From Fasciola hepatica (taxonomy: Eukaryota > Platyhelminthes > Trematoda > Plagiorchiida > Fasciolidae): 64,000 bases of DNA. Positions 40,240-52,262 of the stretch are shown piece by piece. Made by a program: the position numbers and the translations under genes. Under the pieces are notes generated by a model. That model ran no database searches, was not told the origin of the DNA, and saw only the letters and a program-made list of their open reading frames with translations. Position 1 is the first letter of the stretch, and the number at the start of each line of letters is the position of its first letter. The stretch spans positions 20,850,501 to 20,914,500 of the forward strand of contig CANUEZ040000067.1 of assembly GCA_948099385.1 (NCBI GenBank), given 5' to 3'.

Positions 40240-41260
40240 AATTAGAGATTATAGAGATTACTTATGTAACTGAAGACCTGGTGGTCGGCCACTATCGTAA
40301 AGTGGGTATCGAAGAGGTACTGGCTCAAACGCTTCAGGGACCAAACAACTGCCAAGGCCTCCTTTTGCTTCTGGGAGTATCCTCTTTCCGCTTTGTTAAG
40401 TTCTCGGGAAATACACAGTACTGGATAGCCTTTTTCCAGAATGGCGCCAACCCTAACAGATGCATCTGTCATCCAAGTGATGGGTACTGCAGTAATGGTC
40501 CTCGCAATACAAGCAGAGGCTTGAAATCTGTTCATGCTGACTATTCCATTGCCGTGTGGACGAATTTCGCAAATCAAAATGCGATTTGCTTTTGGTAGGG
40601 AAATTAGGAATAAACCCCGAATAGTACAGCAAATATCCTAGAATTGACCGATATTCAGTCACGTTTTTTGGTGATAAAGATTGTGAGACAGGTGTGAATC
40701 GTTTTGGGGTATAGTTTATACCCATCCTTCAAAACCGTGAAACTCAGATAATCTAGTTCATTATTTCTGAAAATGCATTTAGACGGTTTAATAGTCACGT
40801 TCCGATACCTGAATCTTTGTAGCAGTTCCAGTAATCGCTGATCGTGCTCTTTGTTTTTCTCGAAGATAATAGCATTATCGTGAAATGTTCTTAATTCATG
40901 CGAATCATCAGTAACGCGTTTTTGAAATTTTCCAGATACAACGTATAGTGCGAAAGACAAGAAATTAAACTGAAAAGGCCCCATTCGGTATTGATGGTCG
41001 TTAGTTTTTTGGATTCGTCATCTAAGGGTTTTGCAAATAAGCACTGGTCATGTCAATCTTAGAAACGTGCTCCCGCACAGACATCGGAAAAAATGTTCGG
41101 GATCCTCAGTTGTCGAAGCACAGCGCTGTGGTTGATGATTCAATGGGATTCTGAAGTCACCGCAATTTCCAAGCGAAGTTATACCCTTTTATACTGTTCA
41201 AAACTAAGTGTACTTTATCACGTAATCCGTGTGGCAATAATTGGCGCTCAACAAACATCG
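40240..41260 (-). pseudogene. Gypsy RT and RNase H (second element)
   Basis: The RT start has CGDFRIPLNHQP in one frame. The palm has GPFQFNFLSFALYVVSGKFQ, and where FLDD is expected it reads FHDN, a loss of the second catalytic Asp. Then RFRYRNVTIKPSKCIF and ELDYLSFTV. RNase H has MTDASVRVGAILEKGYPVLC and ERGYSQKQKEALAVVWSLKR. Frames change at about 40985 and 40600. Confidence 0.78.
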
Positions 41261-41439
41261 GCTCTCCATGTGCAGTAAGGTTCTAAAGTTGTACTTAATT
41301 TCACAATTTGCGTATGAACACTCGTCGTACGCATTAGGTGGAGCATAATTATGCAACGGTAATGATAGCTTTAAACGTTGAGTAGCCTTTAAACCGATAA
41401 TAGGTGGACTCTCGTGAAACTAGAAGTTTCACATCTGTT

Positions 41440-42870
41440 ATCTCACCATTGTCTTTTTGAGTTCTCAAAGACGGTGTTATGCTTCCCTCCAAAGCGCTCA
41501 CCGACCCCCTCATCGAGATTTGGCACCATGGTTGCGCCCCGCAAAGCTGGAACTATGCATCCATCAACCCTGTATACAAGAAAGGGGCTAGAAACATCTG
41601 TTCCAATTATTGAGAGATAAGTTTGATCTCAGTGATGTCAAAGCTGTTAGCGTCAATAATCCACCGTAGATTGTCCCCAACGCGCGAACAAGTCCGTGAA
41701 GAACAGTCCGGTTTCCGACCCAACCTCGGGTGCATCGACCAAGTTTTCACCATCCGTCAAATACTTGAGCTCCGCCACACATATCGTAGACCGACGGTAA
41801 TCATATCCTTGTACATCCGAGCAGCTTCCGATTCCGTTGATGGATCGGCCCTCTGGGACCGTCTATTCAGACAGGGAGTGCCTGATAAGTAGGTGTAAAT
41901 CATCCAAGCGCTACACCATCAGACTTCAAGCCGAGTACAAGCATATGGCTCATCGTCGCCTTACTTTCCAGTTGGAAGCGTTGTGCGTCAATTTTGCGAT
42001 CGATGACATCATGGGAGAGGCACAAGTAAGTCAAGCAAACAAAGGTGTTGGGCTCCTACCTGCTAACAGACTTTTAGACGTAGACTATGCGGATGACATC
42101 GTATTGGTTTGCGACGATGCTACTGTGGCCTAGTGCGTCCCATACAACCTCGCGTCGTCTGTATTGCGGAGCGGAATGTGCTTTTCACTATCCAGGTGTA
42201 ACGTGCTTCTGCAAGACTGGCAGGAATCTGTCCCCGCACTTACCCTCAGTACTGATCGGGTAGAAGTTATTGAAAATTCTATCTACTGGGGTAGCTGTGT
42301 AACTGCTGACGGCCGGGTTGAAGACAATGTGAACAAGCGAATAGCGAAGGCTCAAGTGATGTTCTACAGCTTACATCAGCTGTGGAGACGACGTGACGTC
42401 CCTCTGATTGTGAGGTAGGGTGTACAACGCTGCTGTGCGCCATGCGCTGCTTGGGAGACCTGGCCTGTTCAGACGGCCAATATCGACCGGTTGTCCGTGT
42501 TCGATCATCGATGCCTGAGAAGTATGCCGCGAGTTTGTTTGCAACAGCGAATAGGCAGTTCCGCAGTTCGAGCTTGTACCTACGGTGTAGGGCATGCCGC
42601 GTGCCCGGTTAGTGTTACCATATCACTATTGGCCTCGTTGGTTAGTACATGTACTACGTATGTCATCTCATCGACTTCCCCGTCGTGCTCTATTCGCTTA
42701 GCCTAAGATTGGGTGCAAACGGCAGTGTTGACGTGAAGACTCGCCTCTGTCGGCGCCTCACACTCGTATGACTGTGGACCTCAAGATACACTACACAGCT
42801 GACTGAAAACCGTCGGATATGGCTCGAAGTCGTGCTCAGTGGCTGTTATACTGTGGCAACTTGTGTTTAA
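41440..42870 (+). mobile_element. RTE-C, third RTE family, RT and C-terminal remnant
   Basis: The plus strand carries SLISVMSKLLASIIHRRLSP and EEQSGFRPNLGCIDQVFTIR, then LDVDYADDIVLVCDDATVA (catalytic YADD, about 42083-42100), CNVLLQDWQESVPALTL, YWGSCVTADGRVEDNVNKRI and VFDHRCLRSMPRV, ending around ARSRAQWLLYCGNL. Frameshifts near 41890 and 42130. The endonuclease is absent. Sequence differs clearly from RTE-A and RTE-B. Confidence 0.75.
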
Positions 42871-43139
42871 ACTCCTGGGAGATTTATCCCTTGATTCTTC
42901 ACATTCATTTTTCTGTCTCATGTTTTTGCATGGCTGTGTGCTACCGGATGCCTCCCCAAGTTGTGGATGGAAGATCGGCCATCGTTTTGGTGGTTAGCTA
43001 CAAATCAAATGAATTTAAGATCAAATATGCGGTCGCGGGCTACTATTGACAGTACTCGGAACCAAGGTAGTATTTCGTCTGGCAACCGTTCTCCATAAAA
43101 CTCTTCATAATTCTATGGATAGCAATGCGAATTGTCAAA

Positions 43140-45050
43140 GAAGACCCGCCATCAAATAAGGCCACCGCCCTCGGTCGTATCCCATGTAATCGACAAGGTT
43201 TTTCGTAAGATTCCAGTGAACTACACTGTGCCTGCCCGTCTGCTGTTTTGCAAGTTTCGTTTGGGTGCGTAAAAGCTTGATATGCATCCTCGGACAAAAG
43301 GCCGAATGAGGTTCCGTCCACCCGCCTCATACACCGGACTGGGTAACCGAATACATGGCTGTCCCGAACGGTGTTGGGAACAGCGCCTGGAACCACATTT
43401 ATGCGAATCTCCATGCGTAATTTTGAATATACTTGCTTTCACCACGCTACAGTAATCCCGTCAAGCGACGTGCTTTATGTCCCTGGGTCGAGGTTTAAAA
43501 ACGTGAGCTGGAACGCTCAGTGGTGGGAAACAGGCATGTACAGAATGTTGGAGTGTAAGGACACTGTTGGATGTGAGTAGCCAAAGCCTACCATTAAGGA
43601 CAGTCCACGACCAAAATATCGGCATGGTCTCTCGAAATTCTACCTACCCAACGCTGGCACTCAGCGCTTAAAGTCCCAAGGGGGAAGACAGCATGCTAGC
43701 TTTGTCATAGCGGCCCGACAAACAGTCCCGGACTCCACGGTGTCGCATTCGCCCTTAGCTATGAAGCCAATAACGTAGAGAGGACTTGGGGACCAACCGC
43801 TGCAAGACTCACTGTGACACGCTTTAATGGCTGCTTGCAGAACTCACCAATGAAAACCGTCTGTGCCCTCAGCAATGCAGATGACAACGAAAATGAAGAT
43901 GAATTCTACGACAAACTACAGGAATTAATCAACCAGGTGCAGAAGCGTGACATTCTGTTCTCCGTAGGTGACCAGAACGCTCGCACAGGTACATCGAATG
44001 AATCAACTAAGCAATCTTGTAAAAAGTTTGCCCTGGTCAACGTAGCACAAACAGTGATTACCTGGTCAGTTTGACCGACGGCAGCGAAATGGACTATTGC
44101 AGCATACACTTTGAACACACCCAAAAGCATTTCTAACGGGGTATTTAAGCGATGGTCGCACCTCGCACCGGCGTTGTTCAAGCGGTCATCATGATGGGCT
44201 CTAAGTCCTTATGTCCCGGGTTCGAGTCCTGCTTCCGCCGCCGCTCTTCTTTCTCCAACTGGCAATCTCCATATTCACACTGGCCCTTTCCTAAAAATAC
44301 TGTACCATTATTACATCACAAAAAAGTGGAACAGTCGACCAAATTCGAGGGAAACCTCCCTTTTACTTCGTCTGTAGAAGACCGCTACGTACTACAGTCT
44401 TCTACAGACGGAACCCAACGGTGCAGCTGTACAGCGACATGGAACAAATAGTACAGACCACGTTCTCTTTTGTGTGCTCGTCTTAAGGCCTCTCCACTGA
44501 CGTGGAACAATTCGCGACCCAGGAGGTGTCAAAAGAACGGCAAGCACTGTCGCGCGCGATGGCAGTCTGACTATTCACTGTAACCAATGTTAAAACGAAT
44601 GCAACTGTAGTAGAAGAACAGTGAACAGTGATCAAGTCAATATCAAGCAATGATCGTCGTAGACTGCGACGAAGGGGCCTGGCGCGCCGCTAGGAGTAGA
44701 AGAAGCTAAAAGAAATGGGAATCGCGTCAGGGCCTGGCAAATTCGGTAAGCTAATTTGCCTCATTCGCGAAGCCTTGTATAGGCGCTGCAAGTATGAGTT
44801 ACTTTTGTGCGATGTAGCCGGTCAGCTTATACCTGAGCAGAAAATGAAAAATCTAACGATAGATAGAACACTTCGATCGGTTGCTCAAGCGAACTACAGA
44901 GCTTTCGACGGATCAGCAGCTATCAGTTATTCCGGAATCGCACGATGTCAATTGCGTTCCGTCAAGTATATCGGAAATCACTACGTCAATAATCAGCCAA
45001 AGAAGTATCTTGATCTGTTCCACGAGCTCTAGTAAAAAGAAAAGACTTTC
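43140..45050 (+). mobile_element. RTE-B-like copy, old
   Basis: The leader (43240-43420) parallels 16400-16500 and 38135-38300. Endonuclease fragments follow: DENEDEFYDKLQELINQVQK and FSVGDQNARTGTSNEST (about 43885-44010), and GTDHVLF-like sequence near 44450. RT linker sequence follows at 44700-44850 (GIASGPGKFGKLICLIREAL). A SINE-like block interrupts it at about 44175-44440. Confidence 0.65.
44175..44440 (+). repeat. tRNA-like SINE block (SINE-3)
   Basis: GGGCTCTAAGTCCTTATGTC then CCCGGGTTCGAGTCCTGC, a textbook B box, followed by a pyrimidine-rich body. It sits exactly where the RTE-B endonuclease sequence is interrupted. Right end not fixed. Confidence 0.5.
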
Positions 45051-45229
45051 TGCCCTCAAATCATCTCGTTTTATTAGCGTGAAATACAATAATTACATAA
45101 TTTGGTGGTTCTTGTACGGAGTGCATGCACAAAACGTATTGGCCGGACTGGCGTGGGCGGTCGAATCCTCTAATTGGGTGGTGTCAAAACGAAACACCGC
45201 TTGGCAGAATTCATCTCATTCTATCGATA

Positions 45230-45700
45230 CCTACTACTTCTACACGACTATCTCCTGCCAGAGTATAAGTCGTTCCCATGGATATTGTGTTTCATCGTCC
45301 ACCGTGTGCGGCGGTTAAATGCAAGCTCAGCGCAAATCGTGACCCAGCTTTTCTTCCAGTATCGCAGACCGTAGATCGTGTTTTTTCCGAGGCGTTCTTT
45401 GTCTTGTACAACGATGCTCAACTCGCTTTCGGTTGACCACCACGGCGACAGCTTCACCCCGTATATGGTGCAAAGCAAAGTGTTTGTCTAGACAGTTCCT
45501 TGTCGGATCGCCGGAGTGTGTGGCCAAACCACTGCAAGCGGTGGCGTTGAAGAAGGACGGAAAGTTGGTTAATGTGGTAGCATCATCCTTTTTTCGTCGT
45601 TTGATAGCGATTCCTGCCAGTTTGTACTACGAATTAGGCGCAGACACATATGGTCGAACACAGCCTCTTGGTATCCTCAACTCGCGGTGACCAGGTTTCA
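45230..45700 (-). mobile_element. RTE-B 3' fragment, inverted
   Basis: On the minus strand: VFDHMCLRLIRSTNWQESLS, LQWFGHTLRRSDKELSRQTL, then IYGLRYWKKSWVTICAELAF and HNIHGNDLYSGRR, the RTE-B C-terminal end in order. Frameshifted in places. Confidence 0.75.
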
Positions 45701-45717
45701 TACTCGTTTGTGAGCGC

Positions 45718-46040
45718 GGGTTGGATGCATCGACCAGATTTTTACTCTTCGCCGGCTACTTGAAACGCGTCACACGCAACATTGACCTACAATAATAATT
45801 TTTTTAGACTTAAAAGGCGCTTTCAATTCAGTTGATCGAATAGCGCTTTTCAGTGTTCTTCATCGAAAAGGTATACCCCAGAAGTTCGTGAACCTACTGA
45901 GATCATTGTATTCTCATACTTGTGGCCGTGTTAGAGCTTACGGTGAACTATCCGGTCGGTTCGAAACGACCAGTGGTGTTCGACAGGGATGTCCCATGTC
46001 TCCATTCCTGTTCAACTTCGTCATGGACGGAATAATGGAG
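45718..46040 (+). mobile_element. RTE-A RT fragment, defective subfamily
   Basis: Nearly matches 10830-11145, including the unusual ACACGCAACATTGACCTACA and the T-run that follows, so it belongs to the same RTE-A branch. It encodes GVRQGCPMSPFLFNFVMDG and stops abruptly at about 46040, where a SINE begins. Confidence 0.8.
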
Positions 46041-46049
46041 GGAAATAAT

Positions 46050-46211
46050 AATATGATTCATCATGCAGCTTGAATGCTCAACTCACCATTGAAAACCATG
46101 GGAGCACTGTACAGCTCTTTCATCCTTGTTGGGAATCATCAGCGGTGCACATCCACCGAGCCCCCACGGGGACTCGAACCCGGGGTGAACGATTGTGAAT
46201 CGAACACCTTA
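46050..46211 (-). repeat. SINE-2, tRNA-derived, interrupted by RTE-A derivative
   Basis: On the minus strand the head reads CCCTGCGGTTAAGGTG and a perfect B box GGGTTCGAGTCCCCG. A body ending in an AT-rich TATTATTATTTCC tail follows. The head's 5' end (GGATAGCCCTGCGGT) lies at 46616-46632, beyond the RTE-A derivative that split it. Confidence 0.65.
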
Positions 46212-46224
46212 ACCGCAGGGCTAT
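46212..46224 (+). repeat. Target-site duplication, left copy (RTE-A derivative)
   Basis: ACCGCAGGGCTAT, repeated exactly at 46615-46627 on the other side of the 390-bp element. Confidence 0.85.
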
Positions 46225-46614
46225 ACAAGATGGCTTCCTTAAGCCGGAGATGCAATCATACCTGACAGGTCAATGGGTGGAGGTCAGACGAAGCCCAATC
46301 TTCTGGTCCTCCAGGTTGGGGGTTGATTTGAGCTGGCAACTCAGTCGGAAAAACCAGTGGAAGAATAATTGATCCAAGTGAATGGGCTTCCACTAAGCCA
46401 TCCCGCTGCCTTGCGGATAGGTTCTTGTTAGAACTAAAGGCTCTGGATAAGGACCCTAATCGTTCTCCTGCTTTGTGGCTGGACACCCTGACAGTACCCG
46501 TCCAACATCTCCCATGAACTGCACGACTACAAAGAATCGTGCAAGATGGTGAGAAAGGCAGTGGTCAGTGGGGCTTGCCCTGCTGTTTAACGCTGTACGA
46601 TGATGGTGATGATG
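46225..46614 (+). mobile_element. Short non-autonomous RTE-A derivative
   Basis: 390 bp: about 315 bp of RTE-A leader (ACAAGATGGCTTCCTTAAGC to CATGAACTGCACGACTAC) joined near 46540 directly to the last 75 bp of RTE-A (GATGGTGAGAAAGGCAGTGG, the hairpin, TTTAACGCTGTACGATGATG). No coding sequence remains. The exact 13-bp target duplications show that this short form itself inserted, rather than being deleted after insertion, unless the loss came later in place. Confidence 0.85.
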
Positions 46615-46627
46615 ACCGCAGGGCTAT
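46615..46627 (+). repeat. Target-site duplication, right copy (RTE-A derivative)
   Basis: ACCGCAGGGCTAT, identical to 46212-46224; directly follows the GATGATG tail. Confidence 0.85.
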
Positions 46628-46866
46628 CCGGGTTGGCTCTCAACGGTTTGTTGAACATCTACACTACATGATATAGCACCCTTCCGTCACTAGCTTTTGA
46701 ACGGTAACAATCCGCTTCCCACACAGCGATCGACTCCTATGATGGATGACTTATCCGTAGGGGCCTAAGTACAACGAAGGCATTCCGTTATGAACAACCT
46801 ACAGAGCTTGGTTACTATTTGCATTTGAGCAGTAGGAGATTAGATTTGTATATAATATGATTCATC

Positions 46867-48600
46867 ACACAGCCCCTTCGTAAATACAGGTACACCGATC
46901 GCCGGATCTTGAATATAGATGCAAGCACGCTTCCACGACCATAATTAAGGTTAGACAAGTCTACTTCTGACCCTATTTCAGTCCTTCACATGCTGGTTGG
47001 ATTATTGATCGATGAGTTCTCAAGCCGATCGTTTTTCCATTCGCGCATGTGACAGTCGTTGTTTTTCATTGTGCATTCGATTCTTTATCTCAGCCACCTT
47101 GACAACGCATTAAACGCAACGCCGAGCAGCTGTACTGAGCTTTCCATGTGTGGTTCGTCTCAAAAGTGATTCTTGGGTGCAAGCAAAAGCTTATCACGTG
47201 ATGTCTCGGATCCGATTGGTCAACAGCCGTAGCACAGTTCAACGATGTACTGATTCATCAGTTTTATGATATCTGGTTTCCGTGACTATGGTAGATGCTT
47301 GTTTCATGGACCCCGAGTAACAACTGAACTCAACCACGGTCCCTAACGCGGTCTCATCGGGTTTGGTTGCGTTCGTGCAGTTCCACGCTGTCTTCCGATT
47401 TTCTGATCACGAATATAAGGGATTCCATACTGCATCGGCCGTCGAGCACGTTAATCAGGACCGTGTGCCCATTGCATCGAGCGGGGTGAGTGGTGACAAG
47501 TGGCCTACTGCTCAGAGTTCCCTCTCTTATATTCAGACCTGTCTTCGTTCCCCAACCACATCTCTTTGCCCGTTCTATCCACCCATAACGCTCCCACCGA
47601 TAACACACCCGATACTCACAACGATTCACTGTCAAATAATGTCGGGAATAGTCCTCGGTCTGGCAACTCACATTTTCTCAAGCCTCGTCAACCTCCGAAT
47701 CTCGGCTTCTTCAACGCGCGTACACTCATGCAGGCCGGTCAGCAGGCGTGCCCAACGCCTGCAAAAGATTCTCTGAAGATTGATGTCTGCTGCTTGAGTG
47801 AAACGCGAATCCAAGATTCAAGCAGTGTAATTCAACTAACTGCTCCTGGTATCTCATGAAGGTATTTCCTGCTCACTTCAGGAGATGAAGAGCTAAATCT
47901 GCGGGTGCATAATAATCCTGACTGACAAGGCTGAGGCTGTCCTTTTAGACTGGATACCGGCTAATAGTTGTTCATGTGCTGCAATACTCCAAGGGTCAGT
48001 TGGCGTTCGAAAGGATAGTCGTGTTAAGCGCAATTTGTTTGTGATCTCGGCGTACGCCCCAACGGACTGCAGCTCAGACTTTCAGAAAGATGAGTTCTAT
48101 GATGCCCTCGCCTCTCTCGTTCGCAGCAGTAAAGGTTCCGACATTGTAATGCTAGCTGGTGACTTCAATGCACAAGTTGGCAAACTTAGTGTGTCAGAAG
48201 CCTGTTTAGGTGGGTGTTATGCTTTACCCGCTCAGCGTACAGATAACGGGGATAGGCTTCTCCAGTTTTGTGCAGACAATCGATTGTTCTTGTCTAGCAC
48301 CAATATCCGACCCAGCTGGCATCGCACGATGACGTCGCTCTGACTGGTCAGGTACTCTGAGTCAGATTGATCATATCGCAATAAGCTACCGATGGCGCAG
48401 TTCTGTTCAGAACTGTAGATCCTACTGGTCCACGTACGTAGAGTCGCACCATGCGTTAGTTTTAATGCGATGATCTCTCCAGCTCCACGGTCATCGACAT
48501 CAACGGCAAGCCTGGTTAGCCGTAGAACGTTTGTGTGGTCCAGAAGTTGTCACCAGTTGTGAACAGAAATGAGCCCATGAGCTAGGATCTACGACGAACA
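46867..48600 (+). repeat. Inverted duplication, arm 1
   Basis: 46867-47406 matches 61605-61063 read in reverse, and this is not transposon sequence. 47409-48600 matches 59840-58640 and is RTE-A. Where arm 1 joins the two parts at 47406 (TTTTCTGATCAC then GAATATAAGG), arm 2 has about 1.2 kb more. A shared CAC at both edges suggests a microhomology deletion in arm 1. Confidence 0.8.
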
Positions 48601-49909
48601 GTAATGTAGATGAGCATTGGGCTTGTATCCAGCAGCTAATGCACGTGGCAGCAGGTTTTGCCTGTGGTCCTAGATTCGTTGTCCATCAAAAACACTGGAT
48701 CTCGCAAGAGTCGCTGAGTCTATAGGAGCAAAAATGTCAGCTTTTGGACAGGAAGTCGATGAACAAGAGATGGAGATCTCAACAGAGCAAGTTACGAAAA
48801 GCCTCCAGAACGATCGCAGAAATTGGTGGGTCAATGTAGCCGAAGAGATGAAAGTAGCAGATACTTCAGGTAATAATCAAAGACTGTTCAAGCGTGTTCG
48901 TCACACCTGTGGACGAGGAATCCCTGTCACTGAAACGATATGCGATGGAAATGGAAGGCTTATTCATGGCGGAGAGCATAAGCTAGATTAGTTTAACTGG
49001 CTGCGCGCTGGTGAAGGTACTCCGACATCAACAACTGTGATTCCTTCGTTGATATCATTTGAACTCCCATCGGAAGTGGAAGTGGAGTCGCATTCGATTA
49101 CTGAAGCGTGGGAAAGCGGTTGGTCCCGTCGGACCAGCTCCAGTTCTTTCTAGACTGAATGTTCTTGCGTTGATAAGAACACTTATCACTCTGAACCTTG
49201 ACGTTTGTAACGAGGAACGTATTCCGTTATTATGGGGCTAGTCATTGATTGTACGCATCTTCAAGAAGAGAATACGCAATGGCTAGTAGCCATCGTGGGA
49301 TCAGCCTTATTCCGATAGTCACTAAAGTATTGGTCTCAACTTTTGCTGTGCCGTCTGACATCGACTCGCGAGAGGAGCGACTTCAAACAGTAGATTGCAT
49401 TCCGCCCAGGTCGAGGATGTATCGACCAGACTCTTCGTCAGTTGCTTGAGGCGCGTCACACCGTCGACCGACAATAATGGTTTTTCTAGACTTGAATGAT
49501 GCCTTTGATTTAGTTGGTCGAACGGCGCCATTCAGGAATGAGATAATATACATCGAACTCAGGAAAAGTAGGTGCCTCACGCCTTCTTGGGTGGGGTCCA
49601 AAAGGTCCCCTAACCAGTTGGCTGGAGACACTGAAGGATATGGCTGCGAACCGTGAACAGTAGCGATCGTGTTGGCACTTTCTCTTAGTTCAGAACGATT
49701 GTTCATTGTTCTTTGGTGCAGTTAGACTGTGTATACCGTGTGTTGGATACTAGGGCATTCTTTCCTTTCCTCACCCATGTAGGTCCACTCCCTCTCCATC
49801 TTGTATGTTCATACTTCCTAATTCAACGTACAACGTGGTGAGGAAGGCAGTGGTCAGTGGGGCTTGCCCTATTGTTTAACGCTGTACGATAACGATGATG
49901 ATGATGATA
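47409..49909 (+). mobile_element. RTE-A copy, truncated leader, defective
   Basis: The leader starts mid-way (GAATATAAGGGATTCC), then endonuclease (NLGFFNARTLMQ, GDFNAQVG at about 48160), linker and RT remnants (to about 49540), the C-terminal end (TSWLETLKDMAANRE-like sequence near 49610-49660), hairpin near 49855 and GAT-rich tail. Several stops and a gap between RT and C-terminus. In the linker (48730-48990) it diverges from the other copies, indicating an older branch. Confidence 0.78.
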
Positions 49910-49924
49910 TCTTGAGATGGACTA

Positions 49925-50195
49925 AGACGGAGCTAAGCATACAAACATTCGGTCCCTGCCTCAGATAGCGCTTTCATCTTGGTAACCTGCTCAAAACTTC
50001 GGTCGGCACTCTTAAAATCGGTGTGTGAACGCTAAGGCTTACGGCCAGTCTATGGTGTTCGTCATTGGATGCAAAACCTTTATCTCGACCCTCGTCGAAC
50101 ACGGTTCCAACCGCTGGCCATGGTTCGCTGTGGTCCATGATATTCCTGGAGCCGACTTATCCTCCAGCACAAGATAATCGCGTAAAAGCAAGTGT
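49925..50195 (+). mobile_element. RTE-B C-terminal fragment
   Basis: Directly after the RTE-A tail. Reads like the RTE-B end, with IFLEPTYPPAQDNR in one frame corresponding to IHGADLSSRR, followed by the tail AGATAATCGCGTAAAAGCAAG. RTE-A may have inserted next to or into this element. Confidence 0.6.
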
Positions 50196-51849
50196 TCACC
50201 GCTACTCATGGTCGTTCCTTGAGCTCCGAACCAGCTGGTATCTTAGACTTATCCGTGTATCATTTAAGATCCATTGATGGCTCTACGCGCACTTAACAAT
50301 GCAGCTGAGGATGCAGGTATCCGTCGTTTCATTGTGCGCCCGGTTTTTCGGCTTTGGACAGCATTAACAGCCTCAAACGAAGCCTTGATCCCAATCGTTC
50401 ATCTCGATTCTGGGTATTTGGCTGCCTCAGTGACCTGTTGGGTACTTTTTGTTTGGAGCTCAGGCCAATATGAAGGTCGATGCTTATCGTCTAGTAGCAG
50501 CTTCGGAGAACGGTTTACTTTGGTGTCGGTTCGGCCATCGAAAAGAAATAAAAAAACTACATGTCGGTTAGTGTCGCTTTTCGTTCGACCTATTTTTACT
50601 GAAGAGAGCTACAGTCATTTTGGGGGTATACACAGAAACGACGATCAAGTATGGACGCTTGTGTCTGTTACTGTTGACATGCACAGAACCATCTAACTGA
50701 AGAACGCGTCCAGCCTTCTTGCACGGAGCGATACCGATGCCAGCATAACTACGAGTACTGGACACTGACTCGCGAAGAGTGAAAGAAGCCGAGTTTGTGT
50801 CTGAGGAAGGAATTGTCGCAACTGAAAGAGTGTCTTTTTGTTTTGGGGCAGCACACCTGTTTTGAAAGTTCCAAGAGTCCTAGTTAGGTAGCCTGTTGCC
50901 CTGTTTCACAGAGTGTGCTAAAGTTGTAAGCAGCTAATCGAAGAAAATGCAGAGATCCGATTATTGATCCTCTATTTACCTCAGTCTCTAAGTTTTCGGT
51001 TACGACTCTTTATAATTCCTCGTATCCATTTTAAACACGAATGTAAATAGTAAAGAGCAGAGAGATACATATTTTTGGAGGGACTGCGAGACCCCCCCCA
51101 CGGAAGGGTATTTTTGTGGACCCCAACCAGAGTCTTTGACCGAAAGTCTGGCCCACAAGGCGGCGGGGAGTTGACTCAGCACGGAAACGTGACCGAAGCA
51201 CCAGCGTGAGAATTGGTCCACCACATGAGACGTGATTGCTGTGCACACTCTGTCTGGTCTGCGTTGATACATTATTAACGATTCACTTTTCGGATTCAGT
51301 CCTTAGTCCCATGTACCCAGTGGAAAAAAGGAACGTGGACGAGGTAGCATCGTTTGGGCCGGGATCAGTCTAGCTTTGGCGGGCAACAGCTGCCCGATAA
51401 TGCGCGATGACTTCTCCAACCTGCGAGAGAAACACCAGGTACTCCACTCCTACATGCATCTGGTGGAGGTTTTTAGATCGGTGAACTGTTTCTCTTAGAG
51501 CTTCGGAAACACCTGAGTATGGTCGGGGGTGGGTGTCTTAGGCTCCGAGTTGGTTACTCCCCTCGAACGCCCCTCGGAATGCTCCCAAATGACCGCACGT
51601 CCAATGTAGCTTCTGTTGAAGAAGTCCTACACACTGCCCGTGTGGCGGAGATGTTTTCACAAAAGTGTGAGGGCGAAGGCGAACACCCGGCCCTCCACTG
51701 GGTTGACTGACTAGTTGTCAGTCTAGGGGCGTTGGCTAAACCCTGATTCCAAACCAATCACAGATGGCGTATGAGGCATACAACACCGCTCACCTGCATC
51801 TGTGACGGAGAGGTGTACTGGGCACCCAAGATGTTTGGCCTCATCCGAA
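50196..51849. other. Intergenic, no element recognised
   Basis: Open stretches of up to 140 codons (50274-50696) exist on both strands, but none shows a motif I recognise. Confidence 0.35.
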
Positions 51850-52040
51850 GGGTGTATGAACTGAGCAACCAGTCACCGGCTCCCAGAGGTTCCTGGAAGA
51901 GGTGAATGAACCGTGCAGTTGGTCAGCAGCTCTCCTGGACCTTGCAGGATGCGCTTGGTTGCGCAAATGCTAGAGGTGCATCCTCGAATAAAAATGCCTA
52001 CTCTGAACTGGGCGACCGAGTAGTACAACAGTCCACAACG
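51850..52040 (+). mobile_element. RTE-B leader fragment
   Basis: AGCTCTCCTGGACCTTGCAGG, GCGCTTGGTTGCGCAAATGC and GGGCGACCGAGTAGTACAAC parallel the RTE-B leader at 16375-16470 and 38120-38255. Confidence 0.65.
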
Positions 52041-52159
52041 TCAACAACGAAACCGATGGATCTCTTAATACGCGCTGGCCCCTGTCTCTCAGTGTTTATT
52101 CGCTGGAGTGTCATCTCCAGGGACATAGTGGTTGGGACCAGATGTTTCCCATCAACTGG

Positions 52160-52262
52160 TTAAGAGACTGGACTTCGTTCGACCTCTGTCCAATAATTTG
52201 TCAGGGATGATTGCATCTCTGGCTTTAGAAAGCTCTCTTACACGGCTCTTTGAGTCATGGAA
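52160..52262 (-). mobile_element. RTE-A leader fragment
   Basis: GATTGCATCTCTGGCTTTAG and neighbours parallel the inverted RTE-A leader at 60110-60165. Short and diverged. Confidence 0.55.

Larger units (their letters stand above)
36840..41440 (-). mobile_element. Second Gypsy-type element, split by RTE-B
   Basis: Minus strand, from 41440 downward: the region after protease (about 41280, FVERQLLPHG-like), RT start (41180-40985), RT palm and thumb (40984-40655), RNase H (40577-40242), the spacer (40190-40005), then an RTE-B insert (about 39915-37750). The integrase zinc finger, core and C-terminus follow (37838-36851). Stops and frameshifts occur throughout, and no LTR could be assigned. The protein resembles the Gypsy type common in flukes. 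Confidence 0.8.

Noticed and set aside
44195..44247. A tRNA gene on the plus strand
   Set aside because: The B box is good, but I could not pair an acceptor stem or a full cloverleaf, and it lies in a repeat inserted in RTE-B.
46140..46211. A tRNA gene on the minus strand
   Set aside because: The head is tRNA-like and has a perfect B box, but it leads into a SINE body and is split by an insertion.
50274..50696. A 140-codon open stretch as a gene
   Set aside because: No motif, no convincing start or splice context, and composition like its surroundings.
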